A stretch of DNA of 64,000 nucleotides from Jejubacter calystegiae (lineage in GTDB: Bacteria > Pseudomonadota > Gammaproteobacteria > Enterobacterales > Enterobacteriaceae), in the NCBI RefSeq assembly GCF_005671395.1, contig NZ_CP040428.1:4660185-4724184 (forward strand), given 5' to 3'. Position 1 is the first letter of the stretch. Every line of letters starts with the position of its first letter. The notes beneath the pieces were generated by a model. It had not been told where the DNA came from, made no database searches, and saw only the letters and a list, made by a program, of their open reading frames with translations. The position numbers were made by a program, and so were the translations under genes. Shown here piece after piece: positions 52,045 through 61,611 of this stretch.

Positions 52045-52123
52045 CACACAGGCCGCGCAGCGGTATTCACAGGAAAAATCGTGATACTGGAATCTGCTGC
52101 GCACTCCCTGTACTATCTTGACC

Positions 52124-52145
52124 TTTCGTGACCAAAGTCACACTT
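52124..52145 (+). promoter_or_regulatory. candidate CRP site upstream of the SulP gene
   Basis: CGTGA-N6-TCACA (52127-52142) matches 9 of 10 half-site positions of TGTGA-N6-TCACA. It lies about 55 bp before the transporter start. The 150 bp between the exporter gene and the SulP gene hold nothing else obvious. Confidence 0.6.
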
Positions 52146-52194
52146 CGTCTGTACCCCATTCCGGGGAAAATGATAATAAACCTGCGAATCTACT

Positions 52195-53688
52195 ATGTCT
52201 GAAGTAACACATCAGCCTGCCGTTGAGCAGAATCCAACTGTGCGTCAGGTGCTGGTTTCGCCGCGCCTGCTAACCCGGGAATGCCTGGCGGGTATCATCA
52301 CTGCTCTGGCGCTCATTCCTGAAGTTATCTCCTTTTCCGTTATCGCCGGTGTCGATCCTAAGATAAGCCTGATCGCCTCCGTCGTGCTCTGTCTGAGCCT
52401 GTCTCTACTAGGTGGCCGCCCGGCGATGGTAACCGCAGCCGCGGGCTCAGTCGCGCTGGTAATAGGCCCCATGGTTCATGCCCACGGCGTGGGTTATATC
52501 CTGCCCGCGGTCGTGTTAGCCGGTCTGTTCCAGATTCTGTTCGGCCTGCTGGGACTGGCGCGTATGATGCGCTACATTCCCCGCTCGGTGATGACTGGCT
52601 TCGTTAACGCACTCGGGATCCTTATCTTCTGCGCCCAGGTTCCCCACGTCTGGGGGCAGAACATGACGGTCTGGCAACTGTTTGCCCTGACGCTGGTTAT
52701 CGTACTGCTGCTTCCCCGACTACTGAAAAGCGTGCCTTCACCGCTGGTGGCAATTGTGGCGGTGACCGCCCTCGCCCTGGGCTTTGGTTTACAGACGCCG
52801 ACCGTGGGCGACGAAGGCCCCATGCAGCCGGGGCTGCCCGGCCTGACGGAACTGATGGTGCCGCTGAATCTGGAAACGCTGCAGATCGTCTGGCCCTGCG
52901 CCCTGAGCGTGGCGCTGGTGGGGTTGATGGAGTCGCTGCTGACCGCCAAGCTGGTGGATGATTTAACAGATACGCCTTCCAGCAAGCGCCGTGAAAGCTG
53001 GGGACTGGGCGTAGGCAATATTCTGGCGGGTTTCTACGGCGGTATTGCCGGTTGCGCCATGATCGGTCAGACCATGGTTAACGTAGAGCTGGGTAAGGGG
53101 CGCACCCGTATCTCTACTATCGCTGCCGCGCTGTTCCTTCTGCTACTGGTTACCGGTCTGAGCGCTCTGATGGCGCGCATTCCCATGGTGGTGCTGGCGG
53201 GAATTATGATGGTCGTCGCCCTGAAAACCCTGGACTGGCACAGCCTGGCACCCTCAACGTTGAAGCGTCTACCGCTGTCTGAAACCCTGCTGATGGTGGT
53301 GACCGTTGCCGCCACGGTCTGGACCGGCAACCTGGCGATTGGCGTAGTCGGCGGCGTGGTATTCGCCATTATCCTGTTTGCCCGCCGCGTGGCCCACGTG
53401 ATCCACGCCGACCGCGAACTGGCGCCGGACAGCCAGTCGGTGCGCTATACGGTGCGTGGACCGCTGTTCTTCGCCAGCAGCAACGATCTGTTCGAGCACT
53501 TTAATTATGCCGGGGACCCTAAGAAGGTCATTATCGACCTCACCTGGGCACAAATCTGGGATGCTTCAAGCGTGGCGGCGCTGGATGCCATTGAAAATCG
53601 CTACCGACGCCATCAGTGCGAAGTGGAGATTGTCGGGCTTGATATGCGCAGCCGCAGCTTCCATCAGAAGCTGAGCGGCCTGCTGTAA
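52195..53688 (+). CDS. SulP-family (SLC26) anion transporter with STAS domain
   Basis: 497 residues: about 10-14 predicted membrane segments (residues 30-400) with the SulP-type LALIPEVISFSVIAGVDP segment, then a C-terminal STAS domain (about 410-497) with VIIDLTWAQIWDASSVAALDAI. SulP proteins move sulfate, bicarbonate or dicarboxylates; the substrate is not evident here. It is shorter than E. coli DauA and is not a part of the usual mqo-yojI interval. Confidence 0.88.
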   Translation: MSEVTHQPAVEQNPTVRQVLVSPRLLTRECLAGIITALALIPEVISFSVIAGVDPKISLIASVVLCLSLSLLGGRPAMVTAAAGSVALVIGPMVHAHGVGYILPAVVLAGLFQILFGLLGLARMMRYIPRSVMTGFVNALGILIFCAQVPHVWGQNMTVWQLFALTLVIVLLLPRLLKSVPSPLVAIVAVTALALGFGLQTPTVGDEGPMQPGLPGLTELMVPLNLETLQIVWPCALSVALVGLMESLLTAKLVDDLTDTPSSKRRESWGLGVGNILAGFYGGIAGCAMIGQTMVNVELGKGRTRISTIAAALFLLLLVTGLSALMARIPMVVLAGIMMVVALKTLDWHSLAPSTLKRLPLSETLLMVVTVAATVWTGNLAIGVVGGVVFAIILFARRVAHVIHADRELAPDSQSVRYTVRGPLFFASSNDLFEHFNYAGDPKKVIIDLTWAQIWDASSVAALDAIENRYRRHQCEVEIVGLDMRSRSFHQKLSGLL

Positions 53689-53711
53689 CAGGCGGCTGGC
53701 GGCGCTCCGGT

Positions 53712-55148
53712 TTACATCAGGAACAGCGTCGCCAGCCCCAGGAAAATAAAGAAACCGCCGGTATCGGTAATCGCGGTAATCATCACGCTGGAACCCACGG
53801 CAGGATCGCGCCCGAGTCGCACCATCACCATCGGCACAATAACGCCCATCACCGCCGCAACCAGCAGATTCAGCACCATCGCCAGCGTCATTACCGCTCC
53901 CAGCGCCATATCGTCGTACAGCAGCCAGGTTACGATGCCCATAATGCCGCCCCACACCAGGCCATTGATTAACGCCACGCCCATTTCACGCCCCAGCAGA
54001 AAACCGAAGTTGCCAGGCTGAATGTGCTGAAGCGCCAGGGAGCGTACAATCATGGTGATGGTCTGATTACCGGTGTTGCCGCCAATACCGGCCACGATGG
54101 GCATCAGCGAGGCCAGCGCCACCAGTTGGGAGATGGTATGTTCAAAACCATCGATTACCCTTGAAGCGATAAACGCGGTGCAGAGGTTAATGGCAAGCCA
54201 GGCCCAGCGGGATTTTACCGCCTTGCCTACCGGTGCGAAGACATCCTCTTCCGCGCTGATCCCCCCCATCCGGCGCAGGCCGCTGTCGGTCTCTTCGATA
54301 ACCACATCGACTATTTCATCAACCGTCAGACGCCCCATCAGCTTACCCTGGTGATCGACCACCGCGGCACTGACCAGGTTGTCTCGTTCAAAGGTGCGCG
54401 CCGCTTCTTCATCCGGGTCGGTCGGAATAAAGGTGACGGGGTTTTTCTCCATCACCTCTTCCACCCGGGTCTGGGGGCGGTGCAGCAGAATAGTGGTCAA
54501 CTCCAGCTCACCCAGCAGCGTCATATCCCGGGTGGTGACAAAGAGTTTGTCGGTGTTTTCCGGCATTTTGCCCAAACGCCGCAGGTAGCGCTGTACCGTG
54601 GCCAGGGTGATCTCAGCGCGGACCGTGATGACCTCGAACTCCATGATGGCGCCGACGCTGCCTTTTTCATAGCGCAGCACCTGCCCCACTCGGGCCCGCT
54701 CTTCCGGTGACAGGGTTGCCAGCAGGCGGCCTGTCAGGTCGCGGGGCAGGCGCTGGGCCAGGTAAATCTGTTCGTCGATATCCAGGGTACTGAGCACCCG
54801 TAGCAGGTCGCGGTCGCTCATCTCATCGATCAGATCTTCCCAGACGTGCTCAGAAACCTCGTGCAGCACCTTACCGCGTTTCTCTTCCCCCACCAGGCGC
54901 CACAGGGCGTGACGCTCTTCAGAAGGCAGCGCTTCAAGGGTATCGGCCAGGTCGGGCTCGGGAAGACGGCGGGCCAACTGGGTGACTTCATCAATATCGT
55001 CATGTAACCGCTGTGCGTCATGCTCATCCACGGGACCGGGTTTACCCAGTATCGCTTCGGTGACCTCTTCCCCTTCGGAGAGCAGATAGCGAATGCGCGC
55101 CCGGTCTGCGGCACGCTCTTGAATACTGTATTTAACAGTCGCGGTCAT
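53712..55148 (-). CDS. mgtE: MgtE-family magnesium channel
   Basis: 478 residues. Cytoplasmic N domain (about 30-160, helical repeats such as LADTLEALPSEERHALWRLV), two CBS domains (about 165-290, VMEKNPVTFIPTD, GRLTVDEIVDVVIEE) and five C-terminal helices with the pore segment MPIVAGIGGNTGNQT, all typical of MgtE Mg2+ channels. E. coli K-12 has no MgtE, so this is an accessory gene. It is convergent with the SulP gene. A perfect 20-bp palindrome lies in its leader. Confidence 0.92.
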   Translation of the reverse strand: MTATVKYSIQERAADRARIRYLLSEGEEVTEAILGKPGPVDEHDAQRLHDDIDEVTQLARRLPEPDLADTLEALPSEERHALWRLVGEEKRGKVLHEVSEHVWEDLIDEMSDRDLLRVLSTLDIDEQIYLAQRLPRDLTGRLLATLSPEERARVGQVLRYEKGSVGAIMEFEVITVRAEITLATVQRYLRRLGKMPENTDKLFVTTRDMTLLGELELTTILLHRPQTRVEEVMEKNPVTFIPTDPDEEAARTFERDNLVSAAVVDHQGKLMGRLTVDEIVDVVIEETDSGLRRMGGISAEEDVFAPVGKAVKSRWAWLAINLCTAFIASRVIDGFEHTISQLVALASLMPIVAGIGGNTGNQTITMIVRSLALQHIQPGNFGFLLGREMGVALINGLVWGGIMGIVTWLLYDDMALGAVMTLAMVLNLLVAAVMGVIVPMVMVRLGRDPAVGSSVMITAITDTGGFFIFLGLATLFLM

Positions 55149-55182
55149 AACTCGACATCCCTGGAAACATTAACTCAATCGC

Positions 55183-55202
55183 GCCTTCCCGTACGGGAAG
55201 GC
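55183..55202 (-). repeat. 20-bp perfect palindrome in the mgtE leader
   Basis: GCCTTCCCGTACGGGAAGGC, 35-54 nt upstream of the mgtE start. It can form an 8-bp hairpin in the RNA or be a DNA operator. No T-run follows, so it is not a simple terminator. It does not resemble the M-box riboswitch as I know it, which is longer. Confidence 0.6.
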
Positions 55203-55311
55203 AGCAAGCATACTGGCAGGCTCTGTAAATAATAATAAACGACCGCCATATCGCGCTGTTCTGGCGTAAAAAAAGCGATCGTTCGCTGGAATAGTGCGCA
55301 ATCGTGGTTGA

Positions 55312-56958
55312 TTAACTGCCGGTACGGGCCACCGCATCACGGCTGGCGTGTTCGCGATCTTCGCCCACCAGCTCGCTCAGTTGCCCCTGACGCATCTCCA
55401 GCAGGCGATCGGCATGCACAAAGTAGTGATCGTCGTGACTGATGGCGAACACGGTTTTCCCCATCTGCTGCATCAGCGGCAGCAGCACCTGGTAAAACTC
55501 ACGGCGAAAGTGAGGATCCTGATCCGCGGCCCATTCATCCAGCAGAATAACATCGCGCTGTTCCACAATAGCCAGCAACAGCGCCACCCGCTTCTTCTGC
55601 CCTTTGGAAAGCTTCAGGTTCAGGATGCGTCCGTCGTCCAGCCTTAGCTTATTTTCCATCTGCAGACGCGCCAGCCACTGCTCCACCAGCGCCGGATCCG
55701 CGCTCTGACCTTCCGGCCCCAGCAGCCTCTCGAACAGACTGACATCGGTAAAGACCGCCGAGAACAGGCTACGCCAGGCCTCCATATCCTCTGCGGCAAG
55801 CGGCCTGCCATCCAGACACAGCGAACCGGAAACCGGCCGGTACAGCCCGGTTAACAGCATCGCCAGGGTCGACTTGCCGCTGCCGTTGCCGCCAATCAGG
55901 AACAGCAGCTCGCCGCGTTGAATGGTCAGGTTAAGCGGCCCGACGGTGAAGCCCCCTTCCCCATAGGTAAAGACCACATCGCGCAGCTCCAGAGTCTGCC
56001 ATGCTTCAGGCGCCCGGGGATGCTGGAAGCTTTCACGATACGCCTCCAGCTCAAAGCGGTTCAATTTATTAAAGGCCACCTCGGCGGCAAGTAGCGTCGG
56101 AAGCGCCCCTACGGCAGAAAGCATCGGGGTGCGCAGGAACAGCAGCGTCAGGGAGTAAGTCGCAGCCACATTGGTGTCGGCCCAGCCCAGACTGTTGGCC
56201 ATCCAGAAGACCAGGCCGATAGCCCCCAGCATCATAATGTTGGACCAGTTAAGAGCGCTAAGATGGAAGGTATCGGCCCGGATAATATGGTGCCGGTACT
56301 CTTTGGCATCGGGAATATAGGTATTCTGGTAGATATCCGCGGCGCGTTCGCGATTCAGGGTCAGCTCCTTGCATCCCTCCAGCACCGTCTGGTAGTCGTT
56401 GTAGAGCTTGTCTTCGGTTTCACGCAGAATCGCCATATGGCGATAAACCCGGGAGACCAGCAGCCAGCCGCCGATAATGGTCACCACCACCCAGGCGGCG
56501 GTGGCAAACAGCATGGTGGGCGATAGCCAGGCCAGATAAGCCGCACAGCCCACCGTCAGAATAATTCCCTGCACCAGCTCCGGCAGGCGCACAAAGGCGA
56601 TGGTAATGGCCCGCACGTCGCTGGTCAGCCCCGCCAGTAGCGAAGCACTGCCTAACTGCTCCAGGCGCTCGACGTGAGTATCCAGAATCCGTTTAATAAA
56701 TTCGCTACGTAGCCGGTAAACAAAGTGGTGCCCCAGGGTAGTAAGCGCTAACTGGGAGCCCAGAGTGACAACAATCAGCAGCAGCAACAGCCCAAGAAAT
56801 TCCGGCAGTATCGACAGCGAGCGATCCACCGTTTCGATGAGGCGCAGATTGATAAAAGCAATAAGTCCAATGCCTAATGCGGCGCTGGCGAGGCTTAACG
56901 CCATCACCATCAGAAAGGGCCAGCGATACTGGCGCCAGACGACAAAGAGAAGTTTCAT
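55312..56958 (-). CDS. yojI: YojI, ABC exporter (microcin J25 efflux)
   Basis: 548 residues (E. coli YojI 547). Six N-terminal membrane helices and one ATPase domain with Walker A GGNGSGKS, signature LSKGQKKR and Walker [14 protein letters not shown]. In E. coli it exports microcin J25 with TolC; it is related to SyrD/PvdE exporters. It retains its E. coli neighbour alkB but is separated from mqo by the accessory block. Confidence 0.95.
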   Translation of the reverse strand: MKLLFVVWRQYRWPFLMVMALSLASAALGIGLIAFINLRLIETVDRSLSILPEFLGLLLLLIVVTLGSQLALTTLGHHFVYRLRSEFIKRILDTHVERLEQLGSASLLAGLTSDVRAITIAFVRLPELVQGIILTVGCAAYLAWLSPTMLFATAAWVVVTIIGGWLLVSRVYRHMAILRETEDKLYNDYQTVLEGCKELTLNRERAADIYQNTYIPDAKEYRHHIIRADTFHLSALNWSNIMMLGAIGLVFWMANSLGWADTNVAATYSLTLLFLRTPMLSAVGALPTLLAAEVAFNKLNRFELEAYRESFQHPRAPEAWQTLELRDVVFTYGEGGFTVGPLNLTIQRGELLFLIGGNGSGKSTLAMLLTGLYRPVSGSLCLDGRPLAAEDMEAWRSLFSAVFTDVSLFERLLGPEGQSADPALVEQWLARLQMENKLRLDDGRILNLKLSKGQKKRVALLLAIVEQRDVILLDEWAADQDPHFRREFYQVLLPLMQQMGKTVFAISHDDHYFVHADRLLEMRQGQLSELVGEDREHASRDAVARTGS

Positions 56959-57037
56959 AAACCATCAATCCACAACGACGCTAAATCAGCGGGCAGTTTA
57001 AACGGCTGGCGCCAGACGGCAAGAATAATTCTTATTT

Positions 57038-57688
57038 TTACTCGCTTTGCGCGACCCGACGAAAGGTCAGATTATAGCGGCATTCCCCCGTAGCAGGATG
57101 ATGGCCCGGTTTTAAGGGCTGAATACCGTGATACCACAGGCGCGACGGACCTCCCCACACCACCACATCGCCATGTTCCAGTAAAAAGCGGCGCAGCGGA
57201 TCGTGACGCTTAGCGCCGCCAAACTGGAAAATGGCCGGCAACCCCAGCGACACCGAAACAATAGGGGCGCTAAGATCGCGTTCATCTTTATCCTGATGCA
57301 GCGACAGCTTCGCCCCGGGAGCATAGCGGTTGATCAGACAGGCATCCGGGCGGAACTCCGGGTAACCCGCGTCGAAGGCTGCGGTTTCAGCCAGCCGCCG
57401 CAGGGCTTCGGGCATGGCAGGCCAGGGACGATGATTTAAGGGATCGCATTCGGCATAGCGATAGCCCTGAGGACTGCTCACCCAGCCCAGCGGGCCGCAG
57501 CTGGTCATCGCCACCGACATGCGGTATCCCCCCGGCGTCACCATCTGGCGGAAAGGAGAGTCTGTCGCCACCTGTTCAATCGCCTGCAGCAATGACTGCG
57601 CCTGCGCGCTGGCAAAACGGCGCAGAATCATCGCCCCCGGCCCCAGCGGCTCCTGCCAGGGAGCTTCACCGTCAAAAAGACTGAGCAT
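57038..57688 (-). CDS. alkB: AlkB, alkylated DNA repair dioxygenase
   Basis: 216 residues, the same length as E. coli AlkB. Fe(II)/2-oxoglutarate-dependent enzyme that oxidatively demethylates 1-meA and 3-meC. Iron ligands His131, Asp133 and His187, and Arg204/Arg210 for 2-oxoglutarate, keep E. coli numbering. It starts 2 nt after ada, in the ada-alkB operon of the adaptive response. Confidence 0.96.
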   Translation of the reverse strand: MLSLFDGEAPWQEPLGPGAMILRRFASAQAQSLLQAIEQVATDSPFRQMVTPGGYRMSVAMTSCGPLGWVSSPQGYRYAECDPLNHRPWPAMPEALRRLAETAAFDAGYPEFRPDACLINRYAPGAKLSLHQDKDERDLSAPIVSVSLGLPAIFQFGGAKRHDPLRRFLLEHGDVVVWGGPSRLWYHGIQPLKPGHHPATGECRYNLTFRRVAQSE

Positions 57689-57690
57689 CG

Positions 57691-58749
57691 TTACTCCTCC
57701 TGTTCGGCTTCCCGCGCCAGTAGCAGTCGCTTACGGGCCACGCCCCAGCGGTAGCCAGAGAGCGCGCCATCCTGGCGAATAATACGATGGCAGGGGATCA
57801 CCACCGCCAGTCGGTTCGCGGCGCAGGCGCCAGCCACCGCCCGGGTGGCCTGCGGTCGCCCGATACGCGCAGCAAGCGCCTGGTAGCTCAGGGTGGCGCC
57901 AGCGGGAATACTGCGTAGCGCCTGCCACACCTGACGTTGAAACGCGGTGCCCTGTAAGTCCAGCGGCAGCGCGAAGGCGCCTTCAGGCCTGTCCAGCCAG
58001 CTCACCACCTGGGCGACCCGTTGTGCAAAACCGCGATCGTCGGCATCCAACCGTGCCCGGGGGAACATCTGCGTCAGCTCCGCCACCAGGCTTTGAGGCT
58101 CGTCCCCCGGCAGAATGGCGCAGATACCGCGTGCGCTTTCCGCCACCAGCAGCGCTCCCAGCTGACAGTGCGTCAGGGCATAGCGAATATCGGCCCGCTC
58201 GCCGCCCTGGCGATACTGACGCGCCGTCATCCCCAGCGCGGCATCCGCCTGCTGATAAAAGCTGCTACCGGAAGGATAGCCGGCATCGTAAAGCGCCCGG
58301 GTCACCTCCTGCCCGGACGCCAGCGCCTCGCGCACCTTGCTGGCGCGGCGGGCCTGCTGCCAGGCCCGGGGGGTCAGGCCGGTCATAGCTTTAAACAGAC
58401 GATGAAAATGGTACGGACTCATCGCCACCTGGCGTGCGAGTTTTTCGAGCGTCAGCGGCGTTTCGCTGCGCTCCAGCAGGCGGCAGGCCTCGATAATTCG
58501 CTCCCGCTGCCGCGCCCGGGCATCCTCTCTGTCCGGCTGACAGCGTTTGCAGGGGCGAAAGCCTGCCTCCGCCGCTTTAGCGGCATCCCCGAAGAAGCGA
58601 ACGTTGCGCCGTAGAGGATGACGCGCACGACAGGAGGGGCGACAGAAAATGCCGGTGGTGATCACGGCAAAGACGAAGTGACCATCCGCCGCCGAATCCC
58701 GCGCCTGAAGCGCCTGCCAGCGGCATTCATCGGTGATGTATTCGGTCAT
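57691..58749 (-). CDS. ada: Ada, methylated-DNA methyltransferase and regulator
   Basis: 352 residues (E. coli Ada 354). The N-terminal zinc domain carries Cys36, Cys40, Cys67 and Cys70 (FCRPSC, CKRC); one is the methylphosphotriester acceptor that switches Ada into an activator. An AraC-type helix-turn-helix follows, then the O6-methylguanine domain with Cys320 in IPCHRI. The operon also contains alkB, and an Ada box lies upstream. Confidence 0.96.
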   Translation of the reverse strand: MTEYITDECRWQALQARDSAADGHFVFAVITTGIFCRPSCRARHPLRRNVRFFGDAAKAAEAGFRPCKRCQPDREDARARQRERIIEACRLLERSETPLTLEKLARQVAMSPYHFHRLFKAMTGLTPRAWQQARRASKVREALASGQEVTRALYDAGYPSGSSFYQQADAALGMTARQYRQGGERADIRYALTHCQLGALLVAESARGICAILPGDEPQSLVAELTQMFPRARLDADDRGFAQRVAQVVSWLDRPEGAFALPLDLQGTAFQRQVWQALRSIPAGATLSYQALAARIGRPQATRAVAGACAANRLAVVIPCHRIIRQDGALSGYRWGVARKRLLLAREAEQEE

Positions 58750-58814
58750 AACGGACTCCTTATGTTCAGGTTTTCCGCTACTGTGCCAGCCAGCTCCCCA
58801 CTAAAAACCCGGTT

Positions 58815-58829
58815 TCTTGCTTTTTAATT
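58815..58829 (-). promoter_or_regulatory. Ada box of the ada-alkB operon
   Basis: AATTAAAAAGCAAGA on the minus strand matches 13 of 15 positions of the E. coli ada promoter box AATTAAAGCGCAAGA (from memory). It lies about 66 nt upstream of the ada start and directly beside the apbE stop. Confidence 0.7.
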
Positions 58830-59873
58830 TTATTCGCTCAGCAGGAAAGTTTTAAACTGCGGCGACATCCAGGTAGAGAATCCCTTTTCCTCTTTGACAA
58901 TCAGATAAACCGCCAGCCCCTCTTTCTGCGCGACCTGCTTTGCTTTCTCGGTGCCCAGCACCATCAACCCGGTGTCCCAGCCGTCGGCTTCCAGCGCCGT
59001 CGGCGCAATGACCGTGGCCGACACCAGCTTATGCTGAATCGGGCGGCCGGTGGTGGGATCGATCACATGGGAAATCCGTTTACCGTCCAGCTCATAGTAG
59101 TTGCGATAGCTGCCGGAAGTGCTGATTCCGTGACCGTTGAGATCGACAACCGCCTGAGCGGCGTTCTCTTTATCGGTCGGTTTCTGAATTGCGACCCGCC
59201 ATGACCGCCCTTCCGGGTTAGTGCCCCGGGTCACGACCGCTCCGCCCACCGAAACCAGATAGCGGCTGATGCCCTGTTGTTCCATCAGGCGCGCCAGATG
59301 ATCGGCGGCATAGCCTTCACCGACGGTGGAGAGATCCACATAGAGTTCCGGCAGATCCTTCTGTAGCCACTGTCGGCCTGACGCGTTAATCACCTTCAGG
59401 TGGTTAAGGCCGGTTTGCGCCCGGGCGGCGTCAATCTGCGTCTGAGTCGGCGTCTGTACCGGCTGCTTATCCGGGCCGAATCCCCACAGATTCACCAACG
59501 GGCCGACGGTCACATCCATGGCGCCATCGGTCTTAGCCCCGATACGCAGCGACAGCGTGACGATATCGCTCATCGCTTCATCCACCGGCCAGGGGGCGAT
59601 GGATCGCGACTGATTAAAGCGCGACAGGGCCGAGTCCGGCTTCCAGGTCGAGAGCAGCCGATCGTCGGCATCCAGCTGGGCCTGGATTTTCTGGCGCAGT
59701 TCCGCGCCGCGCCCCGGCTTAACGTCGGCCAGACTGGCACGCCAGTAAGTCCCCATGGTTTTACCTTCCAGCACCAGCCCTTTCGATGCCGTTTTTTGCG
59801 GCGCGTTGTCGCAGCCCGCCACCAGCGCTACGGCCGCCACCAGCAGCGCGCGTCGCATCAGCGTCAGATCCAT
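58830..59873 (-). CDS. apbE: ApbE, FAD:protein FMN transferase
   Basis: 347 residues (E. coli ApbE/YojL 351). It attaches FMN to threonine in flavoproteins such as Rnf and NQR subunits, in the periplasm. Lipoprotein signal with Cys21 in LVAGC. Conserved segments KTMGTYWRASL, GAMDVTVGPLVNLWGFG, YVDLSTVGEGYAADHLARLM and SHVIDPTTGRPI indicate an intact FAD/Mg site. Confidence 0.95.
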   Translation of the reverse strand: MDLTLMRRALLVAAVALVAGCDNAPQKTASKGLVLEGKTMGTYWRASLADVKPGRGAELRQKIQAQLDADDRLLSTWKPDSALSRFNQSRSIAPWPVDEAMSDIVTLSLRIGAKTDGAMDVTVGPLVNLWGFGPDKQPVQTPTQTQIDAARAQTGLNHLKVINASGRQWLQKDLPELYVDLSTVGEGYAADHLARLMEQQGISRYLVSVGGAVVTRGTNPEGRSWRVAIQKPTDKENAAQAVVDLNGHGISTSGSYRNYYELDGKRISHVIDPTTGRPIQHKLVSATVIAPTALEADGWDTGLMVLGTEKAKQVAQKEGLAVYLIVKEEKGFSTWMSPQFKTFLLSE

Positions 59874-59962
59874 TTTTCTTTCCTCTGGTTACATGCGCAA
59901 GCAAGGGTACAACAAAAGCGGTTCGTTGTGGCAGTCGGCGGTCGGTGGTTTAGCTAACAGAT

Positions 59963-59986
59963 AAAAAAAGGGCCCCGAAGGACCCT
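59963..59986 (-). terminator. rho-independent terminator of ompC
   Basis: On the minus strand a 7-bp stem AGGGTCC / GGGCCCT (one T-G pair) with a TTCG tetraloop, followed by seven T, 23 nt after the ompC stop. Confidence 0.92.
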
Positions 59987-60008
59987 CTGGTGACGCGCAA
60001 ATGTTTTT

Positions 60009-61109
60009 TTAGAACTGGTAAACCATACCCAGCGCAACGATGTCGTCGGTACCAATACCCGCGGCACGGGTAAAGTCGTTGCTGTCGATCAGGTTGATTT
60101 TGTAATCCACGAAGGTGGAGAAGTTTTTGTTGAAGTAGTAGGTTGCGCCCACATCCACGTATTTCACGAGATCCTGGTCGCCCCAGCCTTCAATGTCCTT
60201 ACCTTTCGACTGCAGGTAGGCAATAGACGGACGCAGACCGAAGTCGAACTGGTACTGAGCAACCACTTCAAAGTTCTGCGCTTTGTTAGCAAAGCCGTAG
60301 ATATCATTATCACGACCACCGAAGCGGGCAGTGTTGTAGTTCTGGGTGTACATGGCCGCCAGGTAGATGTTGTTGGCGTCGTACTTAATACCACCGGTGT
60401 AGGCTTCAGCATGGTCGCCGTTGCCATAAGGAGTCAGGTTGTTTTGATCCCAGGTGCGCTTGGAGGAGGACATGGCGCCACCGATGGCGAAGCCAGAGCC
60501 CAGATCGTAGGTCGCAGACAGACCGTAACCGTCACCGTTCTGCTTCTGCAGTTTACGACCATCGAAGTCTTCACCGCGGGCGCTGCCGTTTTTACCCTGA
60601 TACTGCAGGGCAAAGTTCAGACCGTCCACCAGGCCGAAGAAGTCGCTGTTACGGTAGGTCAGAACGCCGTTAGCACGGGACATCAGGAAGTTATCAGAAC
60701 CGTAAGTGTCACCGCCAAATTCCGGCAGTACGTCGGTCCAGGCGCCAATATCATAGATAACACCGTAGTTACGGCCATAGTCCAGAGAGCCGGCGTCACC
60801 TACGCGCAGACCGGCAAAGGCCACACGGGTCCAGGCATCATTAGAATCTTCATCGGTATTACCCTGAATCTGATATTCCCACTGACCATAGCCGGTTACC
60901 TGGTCGTTAACCTGGGTTTCGCCTTTGAAGCCGATACGCATATAGGTCTGATCGCCATCAGCACCGTCGTCATCGGAGAAGTAGTGTTCAGCGTCGACTT
61001 TCCCGTAAAGATCCAGCTTGTTTCCGTCTTTATTGTAGATTTCGGCCGCGTGCGCGGTACCTGCTACCAGCAGAGCTGGAACCAGCAGGGACAGAACTTT
61101 CAGTTTCAT
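60009..61109 (-). CDS. ompC: outer membrane porin OmpC
   Basis: 366 residues (E. coli OmpC 367). Signal peptide [21 protein letters not shown], mature start [17 protein letters not shown], 16-stranded trimeric porin ending in the Bam signal ...ALGMVYQF. Loop 3 carries the [13 protein letters not shown] constriction segment. Its leader carries an insertion relative to E. coli. Expression is expected to be under OmpR and porin small RNAs (MicC, RseX in E. coli). Confidence 0.96.
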   Translation of the reverse strand: MKLKVLSLLVPALLVAGTAHAAEIYNKDGNKLDLYGKVDAEHYFSDDDGADGDQTYMRIGFKGETQVNDQVTGYGQWEYQIQGNTDEDSNDAWTRVAFAGLRVGDAGSLDYGRNYGVIYDIGAWTDVLPEFGGDTYGSDNFLMSRANGVLTYRNSDFFGLVDGLNFALQYQGKNGSARGEDFDGRKLQKQNGDGYGLSATYDLGSGFAIGGAMSSSKRTWDQNNLTPYGNGDHAEAYTGGIKYDANNIYLAAMYTQNYNTARFGGRDNDIYGFANKAQNFEVVAQYQFDFGLRPSIAYLQSKGKDIEGWGDQDLVKYVDVGATYYFNKNFSTFVDYKINLIDSNDFTRAAGIGTDDIVALGMVYQF

Positions 61110-61159
61110 TATATTAACCCTCTGTTATATGCCTTTTTTACCCTCATTCCTGGCGACAT
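61109..61159 (-). CDS. possible upstream ORF in the ompC leader
   Basis: [16 protein letters not shown], 16 codons; its TAA overlaps the ompC ATG (TAATG). The ribosome binding site in front is weak, and most of it overlaps the conserved GGCATATAACAGAGGGTT of the ompC leader. It depends on the insertion for its start codon. Translation is a guess. Confidence 0.25.
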   Translation of the reverse strand: MSPGMRVKKAYNRGLI

Positions 61160-61314
61160 CTCAGCGCGCCCCCCAATCGCAAAACCGTAAAGGGCGACCG
61201 GGTATTGCGAGCCCCCCTCAGAGGCCCGGCGCTGTGCAGCTGGCTTTTTTCATCGCTTTAAAGCCGATTTGTGAATGCCTGCCGCACGATGCAAACCAAA
61301 TAATTCAGGTAATT
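61140..61314 (-). other. inserted segment in the ompC 5' untranslated region
   Basis: Relative to E. coli as I recall it, the ompC leader is conserved from the promoter to GCAGTGGCA (minus strand, ending at 61315) and again from AAAAAAGGCATATAAC (61139) to the start codon. The intervening stretch of about 175 nt replaces roughly 14 nt. It contains a GCTTTAAAGC palindrome and a G-rich run, and an 11-codon ORF starting at 61253. It does not look like an ERIC element. Confidence 0.6.
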
Positions 61315-61390
61315 TGCCACTGCTTGCTGATTACCCTCATAATCAGCCGGCAACCCATTGTGTAAAACAAATACGGAATAATCCAATGGG

Positions 61391-61460
61391 ATTATGATAC
61401 TAAAACTTTTTAGATGTTTCGGTCTGCACCACAGATGTAACTAAATGTAAATTACGGGGA
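61391..61460 (-). promoter_or_regulatory. ompC promoter with OmpR boxes
   Basis: On the minus strand TTTACATTTAGTTACATC and CGAAACATCTAAAAAGTTTT match the E. coli OmpR-binding array, followed by the -10 TATCAT (61394-61399). The transcript start should be near 61386, giving an unusually long leader of about 277 nt. Confidence 0.8.
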
Positions 61461-61611
61461 ACTTTTTTTCCGCACATTAAGCAAAAAACAGCGCATCAAA
61501 GGTTAAGAAAGCCCTGCAATAACAGGCAACAGATACTTCTCATCCCAGTAGAGAAAGGGTTAAGCACTGATTGTCAAAACAGTGACGCCATTCAAATATA
61601 GAATCACTGTC

